From the NCBI GenBank assembly GCA_030142905.1, contig JASJOG010000053.1, forward strand, positions 487,501-551,500: 64,000 bases of DNA. The letters are read 5' to 3'. A model generated the notes under the pieces. The model ran no database searches and was not told the origin of the DNA. It saw nothing but the letters and a program-made list of their open reading frames with translations. Made by a program: the position numbers and the translations under genes. Of the stretch, positions 35,498 through 47,694 are shown piece after piece; positions within the stretch are counted from its first letter, which is position 1; each line of letters starts with the position of its first letter. Source of the DNA: Heliopora coerulea (taxonomy: Eukaryota; Cnidaria; Anthozoa; Scleralcyonacea; Helioporidae).

Positions 35498-38400
35498 TCA
35501 ATTGATCGGACGTTTTGAGTTATATACCTTCGTACCGTTCCTATCGGTGGAACAGCGTGCAAACTTCAACAGTAAGGCTTTTAACGATTGACCGGGAGAT
35601 TCCAGGTCTCTGAAAAAGGAAAGGAATTGAAACAATGGTCTAAGTTCGTCAACAAGAAAGGAACAAGTTTGAATTCAGGCAAGGAACACCGTTAGTGGTA
35701 GTGACTTAATGCCAGTTTTGTCGAAAAGATTTGCCGAGATTGCACCACTGTCTCAAAACCAGTATATCTAAGGGGCACATAAGGACAGCACAGCTGATAT
35801 AGAAAATTACTTCTGTAGTTACTGAATGACTCTCTCGAATTCCAACTTTGTCTTGAAACATCCTACAATTTATATGCATAAAAGGTTCCAAAACCCGGTA
35901 TTAAACTCCTTTTCATCAGCTGCCCCTAAGGAAACAGCCCCAAAGTTTACCGCTAGTTTCAGATAGAAACCAAAGACGAGAACAAAACCAACTTACGCTA
36001 AATATGGCTGGATCTCCTCAAACGTCCACTTCGCCCTGGTCTTAAAAAGTTTATTGAACCTGAAGAAGGTACGAAGTACAGGATAGATTAGTGATTTTGA
36101 TTTTAAGTTTCAAGGGACTCCTGTCCAAACTTTCACGCTGGATACCGATTACTTGGGTTTGAAATCCGGCAGGGGAAACACAAGTCATTACAAGGACCGA
36201 CTTCTTAACTGACGAGAGATCCCTTACACTGGAAAAGGTGCGTGATGAGCTATAGCCTTGTTTTTTATCAAGTATCCAGAGTTAGTGCAACCATAAACCT
36301 TCCACTGATATTTTTAGTATAGAAACTGGTCAACAACCGGCAACGTGAATGATTAGCAAGAAGTACGCGGTGTTTGTAAGTATGAAAGCTATACCTCATA
36401 GCTGGATCAGAAGGCAAATTTTCTTTCGAAAAGTGCCAGATGACAGGAGGCTGAGAATTCATGTCACTCAGAGCCAGACCCTGTAATAAGCAAGACATTA
36501 ATAACGCCACATACGTACTGTTCTGAGTCTCGCGAAATTGCTAGTTCCGTTAGTTCTTTTGTCCATTCGTTCATTACTCCGTCTGCTGTTCGGTCGTCCA
36601 TCTATGCAACCTATTCAACGTTCGTCGTTTCACTTAACCAGCTTTTCTTTCGTCTGTTCGCGTATCTGCCTCCGTTGCCGTTGATTTATCGGTCGTTTTA
36701 TGAGAGGCAGAGCTCGTCCGTGACTAGTAAAATCGTCTGGCGTTAGCCAGAGCAAAATGCTAAAGTGCACCCTTGCCTCTTAATGGTTTAAAACTACACA
36801 GACCTGAAGATGATGTTCTTCCGCATTCATTCCATCTGGCACACTTTGTTTCCAAGATTCCATAAACTCGTGGTAGTTGAACTAAAACGATGATACATGC
36901 AACTTATGATATACACAATAAAACCTTGGGTTCAAATAACGTCTCCCCGAGTCTTTGTGATTGACAATTTAAAAGCGGTAGTGTCGAGTGTCCCTCTGGA
37001 TAGAATACCATCATCTAGTCTCAGCCTAAGGTTTTTACTCGGCAAGGTTCGCTAAGTTGAAAATCCAGATTAACGATGTTTGGGAACGTCGCGTAGGACG
37101 TTTAAAGTAGGCAATCGACGCTCTGTGTAACCAATGCAACCTTACACGAGTTCAGCAAATGAACCAGTAATGTACATGGTGAGTTAAAACACATGCATGA
37201 GTGCGTATTCGTCAACATCTTCCAGACAGATAGCTTTCAGTGTTTGTTAAAAGTTCTTATTCAAAAGCGCTTTCGTGCCAGCCAGATGAAAGGATATCGT
37301 TTCGTTTGAAATGCCAATTAAAAAAGAGGCTTCTATTCCCGCAAGGGTTGTCATACCCGATAGAATCTCGTGCCGAAAGTGGCCAGACGTTCATTGCTTT
37401 TTTTCTAACGCACTTTAACATGAAGTGGTAAGAACATCGGTCCAGTCCTTTACAGTACCGGCCCTGCCGTGGCGCTCGCCCATTGCTTAGCATGGCATAG
37501 CTCTATAAATTATGGCTTTAGCTCATGCAGAAACCACACGTATGAGTTTCAAAAATAAAGAACGTATACTAACTCTTCCAGCCGGACGTAACAGATACTC
37601 GGCGTAAAACCTGCATACTTTCTCTTCTGACAATTTGTAATATGTTTCAGCATCGTCTAAAGTAAAAACAGAGAGTAAAACAGTTATAAGTTATACGTTT
37701 GTTTTATTGTTTTATTTATACTGTTTGTTGGCTTATTTCAGACCAGAGATTCTTTTTTCTTTCGAATTTAATGTTATTCAGAATGGTGGCGATTGAGTAA
37801 CCAGGTGGGAACTGTAATCCGAACATAAGAATCAATGCCCAGCAAAGCAAGCGGAACAAAGCCATGAGCAAAAACATTGAGCCTTGTCACAACTAGCTCT
37901 GACGATCTTGCGAGATGCAACGAAACGTAAGCGTCAAAATATTTTAAACTCAAAGTTTGTGCTCATGGCTTTGTTCCGCTTGTTTTGCTAGGCATTGATT
38001 TTTATATTCAGATTAATGTTATTCAGATTCACATTAAAGCATCATGGTCTGAAACGACTATTACATACGAAAACAAGAATGTCCACACAGAGAACACTAG
38101 GCCTTATTTTGGACTCTTTTTCACGAAGTGTATCTTCTAGTGTTTATTTTCACTATTTTAAGGACGAATTATGTTGGCAATTCGTGCTTGCTTTAGACAA
38201 CCAATAATCATCGCATCACAGACCTTGATCAGTTTCCATGGATACCTTTTCACCATAGCAGTGCAAGCAATGAGCTATGACAAACCTGTAAATGAGATAT
38301 AACATAATGAGTTGGTGAGGGGTATTTTCGATTCTGAAATTAAAAAGTCTCCTTCGTCAATTATACGCTCCAGTAGTTCCCGAAGTTGTCCAAACTACGC

Positions 38401-41400
38401 TAGGTAGTGCAGTGTTTCCACTTTTTCACTGAAAATCAGCTCGAAAAGTTGAGTTCACTTGCACGGGATTCGAACCCACATCTTCGGATAAACGAACCAA
38501 TTAAACCATTGAGTCAACTGGTAACAGTATGCTCTCGTAAAAACTTAAGTGTGCGGGAGATTCGCATAATAAAGTAATGCTTATCCGTGATGATGTGCAG
38601 AGTTTCGTCCTAAAGTTAACCCTATTTTTGGAGTTAACTTTCGCACGCAACTGTCTACCCTAAGAAAAAAAAGTTCTTGGCAAAGAGCACTTCGTTCGCT
38701 CTCTCTCTACAATCGACACCGTAAACTCCTACCTCGGCTCCAGTTCTTCCAAGACGTCGCACGTCTCTTTGAAAGGAACGCGGTCATAGTTCCATGAATT
38801 CTCATCTACTAAGCTCAAGATACGAACTACCACTCTTTCACGATAGTCGCTTTCTAATGTCCTCCAATACCCTGTATGTAACGAATAGCAGAATTTAAAA
38901 ACTCAATGCGTACAACGTTTTTTCTGGGCTTCGGAAACATTTTCTGAGGACATGGACTTGAAGAACGTTGACTCTCATATCATCTTTTTTGTCAGTAAAT
39001 TTCCATGAAAAGTTGTCCATCGTAAGAAGGACGTCGGTTGACGTCCCTGTTGTCTTTGGTCACGGTCCTTATGGTAGAAATAGTTTATTTAGAAAACCTA
39101 ATAAGGGTTGTACTGCTGGAATATTCCTGCCACTGAGGGCAGGGTACAACGTGTAAAATCTGTAACCTTGTGATGGTCAACACGAAGTCAAGATTTGAGA
39201 AACCGTAACCAGTGACACGTTCTGTCTATTGAACTGTTTGGTATAAACAACGTAGGAAGATTTTTGAGTCTTAACTACGAGATTCGTTTTCACTAACTCA
39301 CCGTCAATTTCCAGTGCTTCTAATTTCTTTAATCCCTCTCGGAGTTCGTTTTCACTTGCCTGGACTTTACCACGAAGCTCTTCAAGGGAATACTAAAACC
39401 CAGATTCAAAACCAAATTCTCGAATGACACAATGTAAATCCATCTCAAACAGTACAGGTATAATCTCGATTTCCATATAATTTTGAGTCCAGTTGGAGAT
39501 AATTTTGAATTGCATTTGTCAAAATCCTAACCCTCTTCAAATACAGGAAAACCATTGCAAGAGAAACGAAACTCAGTCAAACATGTAGTTGAGTTAGGTA
39601 CGTTCAAACACATACCCTTTCTAAACCGCGTTCATTCATTTCCTTCTCAAAACTCGGACCTCTGTACGCACTTTGCTCCAGCAAAACCTTCAGTTTCTGA
39701 AGTTTTGGCCTTCGAAGCCTCAGTTCATAGTAAGCTGATATGCAGGCACAAATCTATGAATGTAAGAAATGGAAGACTTAAGTATTTATAAGTGTCCAGT
39801 CATTTGGTCGGTATTTTTTTTATTTTCATCATGAAAACTAGACTTGGCCACAGACAGATAACTCAGCTGGCTCATCTTGGCAATATCCCATATCTGATGT
39901 CGTCACGTCTTAGAAGACTTAGAATCTCAGCTATCTGGTTGGTTTGGTTTTGGGTGGAGTTCGATGGATTAGAACAATCCTGGCCAAAAATATCGGGACA
40001 ATACTTTAAAATGAATACAGTTTTTAAACTCACCCCTACCCCTTTCAATGATGCAAGTTTTTGGTCAATTTTTCGTTTTGCGTGTGACCCAGCCAGAACC
40101 ATCTGACATGGGGGGAGGGGTGTGGGAGTAACCAATATTCGTGTTTAGTACAGTTAATGGGGAGTCATTTGCTACGCTGTCCCAGGTGTTCTTGGCCAGG
40201 ATTCTAGGTGAAGTGAGGTCAGATGGATTGAGGATTGGATGATTTGAATGAGTGAGTGGGTGAGTGAAGGTGTGGTGTAGAATGGGTGGGTGGGCAAGTA
40301 GTTAGGTGGAATGGTGACTTAGGCTATTTCTAACTATGATGGAAAAAAATGCCAATTTTTATCAATCTGACCAACTTTCACAAACCTCAGTTTCCCAAAG
40401 ACCATCACAATTACTAAACTCTAAAAGAAAAAGCAGTTTTTAAAACTAAGATATCAATGCTGGTATGAAAAATAGAGTTCTGCATAGGTAGTTTTGAGAA
40501 AAATAAAAAATATCTAGAGGTCATGCTCAGACAGTAAACGAGAAAGCAAGATATGATTTTTGGCAGAGCATTTCCTTAGAACTGACTAACTAGATCAAAT
40601 AAGCACTAGTGTGCTCATTTGAATGTTGGAGGGGAAATATGCTTGCATTGACAAGTACCATATGGGGATAACAAACCTCCTAGTGATGCATGACAAAATA
40701 CAAATAAGGTTCTTTTTCTATGGTGGCACCTAGACTCCTCTTCAATTTTCAAAGTGTTTTCAAGGTGTTTGAAAATTTTCAATTTTCAAGTTTCACTCCT
40801 CTTCAATTTTCAATTTTCAACTTTAACAAGGTGTGCAAGCAGAGGATACTGCAATAGCATCAATCACAATTATTTCACAGATTGATTGAAACTGTATTTG
40901 CCACATAATACATTGTTTGGTAAATAAATCTCTTTGATTGCTAACTTGAAACATCTACATAGCTGTTTAATAATCATCCCAGGGCATTAAAAGATTGGAG
41001 GAGGAGACTGAAGTGTCTCCCTCTTCTTCACTGTTTTTCATGTAGATCATCCCAGGAAAGAAATAATGATATAGACTTGCTTTGTACTGGTTTACACAAC
41101 TGCTTCCATCCCTGCACACTGTGTAAATAAAACCTAAAGTATTACCTTCAGTCTTTGGCGACAAAGTATTTGGAGTTAACAGCAGTGTGTTGGAGGTATC
41201 TGCCAACTTCAAGTCAAATGTTGTATTTTCAGTGCAGAGTACTGCATCATCGTGTGGCTCTCCACGGATGACCAATCTTTGGGAAAGAGGACAGAATTAG
41301 GGTCAGATTACAAAATGAAGTTTGAGATTCAGCTTGAAATAAGGCAAACTTTTTCAACTGGTTGGCCAGTTCAAGGACTTTTTCACTCTCAGATGGTAAA

Positions 41401-42630
41401 ATTTTGGTCAGAAGAAAGTTAGAGTCTGCACTGAACACAATGTATGCAACTCAAAACATCAGAGCATATAGCATATTATTATGGTCTTCCTTGAAGATAT
41501 GAGCCTTATTATTAATTAAGAAGTCAGAATAATCTTCATCTAAGACTTACATTGATTAAATAATTTCTCTTACTTTTTCTTCAGATATGTTTGTATGTAT
41601 GTATTAACATATGTATATATGTATTAATGTATGTATGTTTGTACAGTATGTAAATTAGTTGATAGGTAGGTAGGTAGGTAGGTAGGTAGGCAGGTAGGCA
41701 TGTTAGTCAGTTGGTCAGTAAGTTATTGTGCATATCAAAAGACATGTTATCATGCACCTTTCTCCACTTTGACAACTTTCTAAAACTTCGGCTGGCATCT
41801 CCAAAAGTTTATAATCCTCAGTCATTAAATTCTGGGAAAACTTCAACACTTGAATTGGACCGATTGTGGAATTTAGTCCTGCTGCATCAGCTGCCTCAAC
41901 AACCTCTCCCCATGTTCTGGAAAAAGATTGATTTAAACATGTCAAAGTTGGAGACTAACATCCTGGAATCTGGCGGACAGATGTTCATACATTTTCATTC
42001 TATAGAAGGTAACCATTCTACATTCAATATTTCCCACTGAATTATACATACAACATGGTCGTGTGAGTATTTTGTATGTATTATTAAGCACCGTTGTCCC
42101 ATTTTGCGGTGGAAGATGTTTTCTTTCATTTTCTCCTGACTTCTTCTTCGTCGTTTGGTTGATATATGCATCTGGAGGTAATATTTAACCTACCGTGCCC
42201 AGACCGCATTGAATTATTTATTCAGTTTGAATAACTGCTTCAATCATTATCAATATACAGTGGCTTCCGCTTAGGTCGCACATATATATATATCGAATTT
42301 GCAACTTAGCTCGCCATCTGAGTCTCGGTAGCTCAATGGTTAGAGCGTCTAACCGGTCATCAGAAGGTTGCGGGTTCGATCCCCGTCTGGGGCTCAGATA
42401 TCATTTTCTGAGTATTGAGCTTGAAGATCGTTCATCTACCTGAATTATTTATTATTATTTATAAGAGATTATTCGACCTCAAACTCACTTATTTATTTAA
42501 CAATGTCACTCGAAGTTCATTATGCATATCTTTTATGTTAATATCAATGAATCGTATCATTCAATCAGAAAATTAGAAGCACTACAAATCCATGTACAAA
42601 ACTCGCAACTTACCTACAAGTTGCCGCCAT
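35498..42630 (-). CDS. DSCC1: Sister chromatid cohesion protein DCC1
   Basis: Twelve minus-strand exons join in phase: 42630..42614, 41916..41758, 41276..41146, 39734..39616, 39392..39302, 38871..38733, 38285..38224, 37656..37574, 36881..36804, 36480..36395, 36059..35997 and 35609..35498, encoding 379 residues (human 393). Conserved blocks include LVIRGEPHDDAVLC, TFDLKLADTSNTLLL, YYELRLRRPKLQKLK, GYWRTLESDYRERV, IAHCLHCYGEK, MESWKQSVPDGM, GLALSDMNSQPPVIW and the C-terminal TKVYNSKRPIN. DSCC1 joins CTF8 and CTF18 to make the alternative RFC clamp loader that loads PCNA and supports cohesion and replication-checkpoint signalling in the nucleus. The C-terminal winged-helix segments that bind CTF18 and CTF8 are present. 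The first coding exon is only 17 nt (MAATC). Introns carry SINE and fold-back repeats. It shares a promoter region with ENDOU. Confidence 0.95.
36700..36793 (-). repeat. Hairpin repeat family copy
   Basis: gagaggcagagctcgtccg at one end, gtctggcgttagccagag at the core and gcctcttaatggttta at the other end; lies in a DSCC1 intron. Confidence 0.6.
37810..38025. repeat. Fold-back element with a well-formed hammerhead-like core
   Basis: Inverted arms: left aatgcccagcaaagcaagcg then gaacaaagccatgagca; right the inverse. Plus strand 37899-37935 reads CTGACGA, a TTGC-GAGAT-GCAA stem, CGAAAC and then GTAAGCGTC. The last part can close a three-pair stem III (ACG/CGT) before the cleavage C. No complementary stem I is directly adjacent. 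Confidence 0.65.
38455..38525 (-). repeat. tRNA-derived SINE head
   Basis: Read on the minus strand, gactcaatggtttaattgg (A-box region) is followed by gtgggttcgaatcccgtgca (T arm with perfect B box). The anticodon arm is not canonical and a short tttttcagtg-like tail follows. Confidence 0.6.
41665..41700. repeat. (TAGG)n microsatellite
   Basis: About nine tandem taggtagg-type units in DSCC1 intron 1 region, immediately after a tgtatgta-rich stretch. Confidence 0.85.
42320..42415 (+). repeat. tRNA-derived SINE head (well preserved)
   Basis: Acceptor-like ends GAGTCTC and GGGGCTC, A box tagctcaatggttagagc and B box gggttcgatccc lie at tRNA spacing. The anticodon loop (CCGGTCA) lacks U33, and a ttttctgag tail matches the copy at 13544. 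It lies in DSCC1 intron 1, so it is a SINE-type insertion. Confidence 0.7.
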
Positions 42631-43220
42631 GTTGAAATCAGATTCCCGCCAAAACTTGTTTATATCGACCCAGACTGTTGACTCGCACACGGCATATGTG
42701 AGGGTCGTGGCTAGAAGGTATACCTGAGAAGGAGGATTAGGATTTGGGTTTAATATTGGGGTTAGGTGTGGGGTTAGGATTAGGGTTAGTCAGCTGTTCA
42801 GGTACCTTTTGAACTACATTTACCTAAGGGAACACTGCCTGGCACAAATTGTTTGCTAAAGCAATGTTTTGTGTTGCCTACCTGCCAAAATTTGAATAGA
42901 AATGTAGCTTTTTGATTTTGGATATTTTCTTTTTCAATGGATCACTCAATTTCCAAGGATAACAAAGAAGACAACCACTTTCATTCATAAAACAAACCTG
43001 ACTTTGAAAAACCCTCTGCCGCACCCCCTTCTTTGACACACCCTTTTTCATTTTATCTAAAACGGATACCGCTGACGAAAATATGCTCCAAATAAAGGCG
43101 CATATTCCTGTGGTTTTCCTTGGATTGGGGCGTAACAATAAATCGATTGTGGTTTTTTGGCGAGCTGTACATTTGTGTATTTCGCTGTTTTGGCACTTTA
43201 AAGTTCGTCGACTACCCAGA
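42631..43220. promoter_or_regulatory. Shared divergent promoter region, DSCC1 and ENDOU
   Basis: 590 bases separate the two start codons. It contains a short ttagg-rich stretch (42735-42790: gggttaggattagggttag). No TATA box was assigned. Confidence 0.45.
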
Positions 43221-46200
43221 ATGGCGTGTGGGTAAGTGTTTGTTTAAACTGAAGAGGATTCTGGATTTTTACCTGTTGCATCTGATCCCTGGGATTGTTG
43301 ATGTATCGCTATTGTACGAAGCTCATACGTCGAACTGCCACGTTCGCCTTACCGGCAAATTTGTAACTTTTCAACAATACTATGCTAGCCTCATAGATGA
43401 CACAGAGACTTACCCTAGAATCCTTTTTCATATATAAGATGTCTTTGGTAGCTTTAGACATCGAACGTGTTGGGGTCGGCAAAGGGTCATTGACGCGCTA
43501 GTCTCAGACGTTTCTTGTTGTTTACGATATTTTTAATCTTGGCATACGGCAGCAACAAAAAGCGCAGATAATAATTCTAAGCCACTTCCGACACAATACT
43601 CGGTTCTCCCAAAGAAGGATTTTTGACGATGAATATGCAAACAAAGAAGTAACCGAACACTAGATTTCTCATACACGCATGTGTGCAAGTCGAAAGCTCG
43701 TTCAATAAAAATTGTTTCTTGGTCAGAGAGCATTTCCAGTTATTCCAATATGTTGAAAGCTGACTGCGCATCTTCAGTTTTTTCTATCAATATTTTTCGT
43801 CATTGTTATCAAGTACATAATTCTTGAGTACCAATACCAGTTGTGTGTACTAGATTTGTGTTGCCGGTGACTGACTCTTGAGTATAATAGACCTCCTTCT
43901 CGTTCTGGTCTTATTCGTCAAAATGGCTAAATTGACCAAAATGGCTATCAAGAAAGATATAGGGCAGGAGTTTGTGGTCTTTTTCAGAAACTAGCCAAAT
44001 ATGTAGCCATTTGTCTCTTTTGTTGGCATATTTTTTTGTCATGACATGGTTCCATGGTATAGAGCATAATCCTGGTTTAAGGGTAAAATGTTTGATTTGA
44101 GAAATACATCCATTTCTACTGAATCAGCCAGCCTGCAGTCCTCCCCATGAGTGAGTAGACTGGTATGATTTTAGTCAGAAGATCATCCAATACCTAGATG
44201 GGATCACTACTTATTGTCAAGATATTGTCTGCTTTTTGATGTTGACTGTATGTAATGCAGTACCCAGTTGGTCAGCTGTCCAAACTTTAAGGCCACTTAC
44301 GTGTGTCAAATTATTATGGTCATATTGTGACACATATCATATTGGTACATACATTAATGCAGTTATTTTTAAAAAGGCATGAAATTATCATGAACATTTA
44401 TATTGTGACATCTTTTAAAGTTTGTTAAATGCTGTATATACAAATATATTTTAATAGTCAGTGACAAAACTTTTATTTAATTAAAAACCTTTTCAGATTA
44501 CATTTCATATCACATTTCATATCTTGGGGAAGTTTATCATTACCGGAAAAATGTTGATGTAATGAATGTGAGCTTGACAAATGTTCACATATTGTCTTTA
44601 ATTTTCATATTGTTTCTACAAATTATCTGCTGTAGGGAATTAATGTTGTTTCTCAATGTAGATTTAAGCCACATCCTCAGGCCTCACAAATTGCCACCAA
44701 AATTTGGCATGCTGACCACAACCGCCTAACACCTGGAGTTCATTATGACCTTGACCTTCAAGGATACACCAAATCTTATCAGAGGCAAGATCGTGCAAGG
44801 AATCCCCTGTTTAGCTGGGTCAAAGAAGATGTCTTTGAGAGACCAACATACAAAGGTTTGAAAAAGTACTTTTGCTTCAGATGGACTTTGGGCCTGGTAC
44901 AAAGCTTCAGATTTTAGCTGATCACAATTGTTTGATTATCACCACAAACCTTTACATCTTCAAGCCAGCTCTGTGTAAACCCATTGAGGGACCCTGATGT
45001 GGTGTAGCATTCTTTTCTGACTGTTATGTCAAAACTCTGTGTCTGAATCAAAGCCTGGCCATTATTTCTGTTGCAGCATTCATTGCCTTATTGGACAACT
45101 ATGAACGTGACACAGGTTGCGCGGAAACAGTTACTCAAGAAGAGATTGCGGAGAACCGAAGGTTCATTGATCTCGTTATGGAGACTGAACCAATGAAAAT
45201 TGCGCACAGCATCTTGGCGCAGAACCGCAAAGTGCCAGCAGATGTGCGTAGATTCAAGCACCAGCTCTACCAGATATGGTTTGAGTTGTATTCCAGAACG
45301 AAAGGAAACCGGTGAGTGATTTATACTTTCATCAGCGGACAGTTAAATGCATTAACTCTTTCCCGGGACCGGATGTCTCTTCTTAATTGTCTGGCGTTAG
45401 CCAGAACGAAATGGACTCTTTTAGCGTTGTCTTGGGGCCTACTCGGGTTTAGGAATAGACAGAGTAGTCTCCTTCGTAAGGTCTCATCGGTAAAAATAAA
45501 CCTCTTAATGGCAACATTACTTCCGTTCCGCGTGCCTTATTTTCTCATCTTTCGCCTTCCATATTCTTACTGGCTTAAGTCTTAATGTGATACCTTTTGT
45601 AAATATATTTAGCATGATATTTAGATCAGGCAATTACTTTGAAAATGTTGCGCGAAACGTCAGTGAAATTCTATTGAACTTTATCCGTGTGTTTCTGTCT
45701 AATTCCTGAGTGTGATGACATTACATCTTCGAATTTTGATCTGGGCTTTCATCTTCATTTTGCGTCTTAGACAGTGTAGTATTCTGGCTATTCTGCTGGC
45801 AGTACCAGAACAACTGGAATCATTTTCAACGAACGGGAACATTTCAGAATGACCAAATCGGCATCAACACATTCAAGTGCTTGCGACCTTAACAGTCCGA
45901 ATGCGCTCTTCCATCCATCATGTATTTAAGGAGAATAAAAACTGTAGTTGCTTGCGATATTTTAGGACTATCGTGGTTAAAAAAGTCATGTCTTTTCTGT
46001 TTGTTTGTTCTCTTGTGATGTCAGGAACATGGACTCTTGTGGTTTTGAGCATGTTTTTGTTGGCGAAAGCCGAAACAAGGATGTGATTGGGTTTCACAAC
46101 TGGATTCAGTTCTACCTCCAAGAGAAGCGAGGGCTGGTGGATTATCAAGGTTATATCCGGTCACGTGGAGTTCGCGGAGTATGTAATTGTTTGTCCTTCC

Positions 46201-47357
46201 ATCAGTCAATATTTTGTATATTAAAGTAAATGGTTTGAACCCGGAAGAATCGGTACATGTTGGTGATGGTAGATCGTCCAGGTTAGTATAGTCTTGAGAA
46301 AGACCAACAGTCTTTCTCAAGACTATACCAACCTGGACGATCTACCATCACCAACGTGTATTTTGTATATTGTTTATGGTATGGTCTACTCCAACCATGG
46401 TAAATTCGAAAGTCGAATTTAAAGGGACAGTCACTAGCTCAGAACTCACTTCGAAAAACAAACTGTGACCTGAAAATAAGATATCTAAAAAACAGAGGAC
46501 GGCTTTCTCTTTTTACTTCGTCGTAAAAATGGCAAATCTTTGACCATGCAATCCCGGGCGAAACCAACGGAAGCAATGCAGTTGTGAGAATAGTTATAAA
46601 TGTTGACATAGTGTATCCTGAAAAAATCAGGATATTTCTCTTCCTTCAAACCCGGGCGAGGAGTCCAACGTTAGGGCATAAAGACGCCTGAAAATTCACA
46701 CTAACCACAAAAAGTGCCTTCCTGCTCGCGATCTTAATGTCAAAGATTTACCATTTTAACGCCGAAGATAAAGAGGTAGGACGTTTTCTCTTTGAGATAT
46801 CATGTATTTAGGTTACGAGCTGCCTGGTTTTCTAACTGAGTTCTGGGGTAGACATTATTTATTTAAATACGTATGGTTTAAGTAAGCAGCTTTTAGGATA
46901 TTAGTTAATTATGTTGTAGAATTTCTTAACATAACTGTTTGTGAATAATTTTTCACTCGGCCCTTTGAAAATCAGTTTCGTCTCAAAGTTCATCTTGTTT
47001 AAATAGTTTTAAATAAATGAATCATTCTCGAAAATTCACGATGAAAAACTACCTAGTTCGGAACTGAAAAAATCATTTGACCACTTTTGTTCTTTTTTTT
47101 CTACCCAGAAACCTAATGAGGATACTCACTTGATCACGATTCAATTTGAATGGAAAGATCAAGTGAAACCAATTGGTAGTTCCTTCATCGGTACAAGTCC
47201 TGAGTTCGAATTTGCCCTCTACACCATCTGCTTCCTCATGGATTCCTCAGGGGAAACGCATCTTGAAATAGATGACATGGACGTCATTGTGACCACACAT
47301 CGTTTTAACTGTCGCGGAAAGGTTTACATCGGCAGCTCTTTTCCGAAAGCTGTTTGA
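43221..47357 (+). CDS. ENDOU: Poly(U)-specific endoribonuclease, EndoU/XendoU family
   Basis: Exons 43221..43231, 44662..44855, 45077..45311, 46025..46178 and 47109..47357 encode 280 residues, the usual single-domain length. Conserved blocks: IWHADHNRLTPGVHYDLDLQG, FERPTYKAFIALLDNYE, IAENRRFIDLVMET, PMKIAHSIL, LYQIWFELYSR. The catalytic centre is GFEHVFVGE (His156), VIGFHNWIQFYLQEKRG (His171) and VKPIGSSFIGTSPEFEFALYT (Lys218). The family cleaves RNA at uridylates, leaving 2',3'-cyclic phosphates, and needs divalent metal. No signal peptide is encoded, so a cytosolic or nuclear role is more likely than secretion. The first coding exon (11 nt, MACG with split codon) is inferred from an ATG next to a gtaagt donor in the required phase; the rest is firm. 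Intron 4 holds two fold-back repeats. Confidence 0.92.
45354..45442 (-). repeat. Hairpin repeat family copy
   Basis: aactctttcccggga end with gtctggcgttagccagaacg core in ENDOU intron 3. Confidence 0.55.
45600..45765 (+). repeat. Remnant of the hammerhead-bearing repeat family
   Basis: Contains gttgcgcgaaacgtcagtg (45646-45664) followed by a segment with gatctgggctttcatcttc, related to the shared distal segment at 30140 and 31570. Only one arm is present. Confidence 0.45.
46236..46356. mobile_element. Palindromic MITE (copy 3), almost perfect
   Basis: The element is nearly all inverted repeat: gtacatgttggtgatggtag through ccaacagt and back to ctaccatcaccaac. The spacer is only a few bases. 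Lies in ENDOU intron 4. Confidence 0.85.
46430..46862. mobile_element. Long terminal-inverted-repeat element
   Basis: Arms of about 110 bases are inverted. Left: cagaactcac, then aggacggctttctcttttta and ggcaaatctttgac. Right: gtcaaagatttacc, then aggtaggacgttttctc and ctgagttctgg. The interior has no protein frame. Confidence 0.7.
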
Positions 47358-47440
47358 ACATTTTCCTATCCCAGATTAATTCAAGTTTTACTGAGAATCA
47401 TTTTTAAAATCAATTCAGGGTCGAGACTGTTCTGTACTTT

Positions 47441-47684
47441 AGCCTGGTTCGCACGAGCGATGCAAGCGCGAGCGCAAGGACGAAAGAAGAGACGAGACAA
47501 AGTATGCCTAAGGGGCAACGCAAGCATAGAGGCTCAATTGCAAGCAAGAAGAGCTAGTGAAGACAAAAGAGAAAAGAAAGGTTGTTTTGTCTCGTGCTTG
47601 CGCTCGCGTTTGTTTTACCCCGCTTCACACGTACATTTTACTTGTGCTTGCGTTTGCATTTGCATCACTCGTGTTAACCAGGCT
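47441..47684. mobile_element. MITE with AGCCTGGTT ends
   Basis: Ends agcctggttcgcacgag and ctcgtgttaaccaggct are inverted, and subterminal gcaagcgcgagcgcaag/cttgtgcttgcgtttgc are too. It is flanked by ttt and tta, consistent with a short TA-rich target duplication. Lies just downstream of ENDOU. Confidence 0.75.
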
Positions 47685-47694
47685 TTAGTGTTTG

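Noticed and set aside
42320..42395. Functional tRNA gene
   Set aside because: Loop lacks U33, the stem has a mismatch, and a shared SINE tail follows.
43533..43771. Minus-strand frames in ENDOU intron 1
   Set aside because: No recognisable domain and no phase-compatible neighbours.
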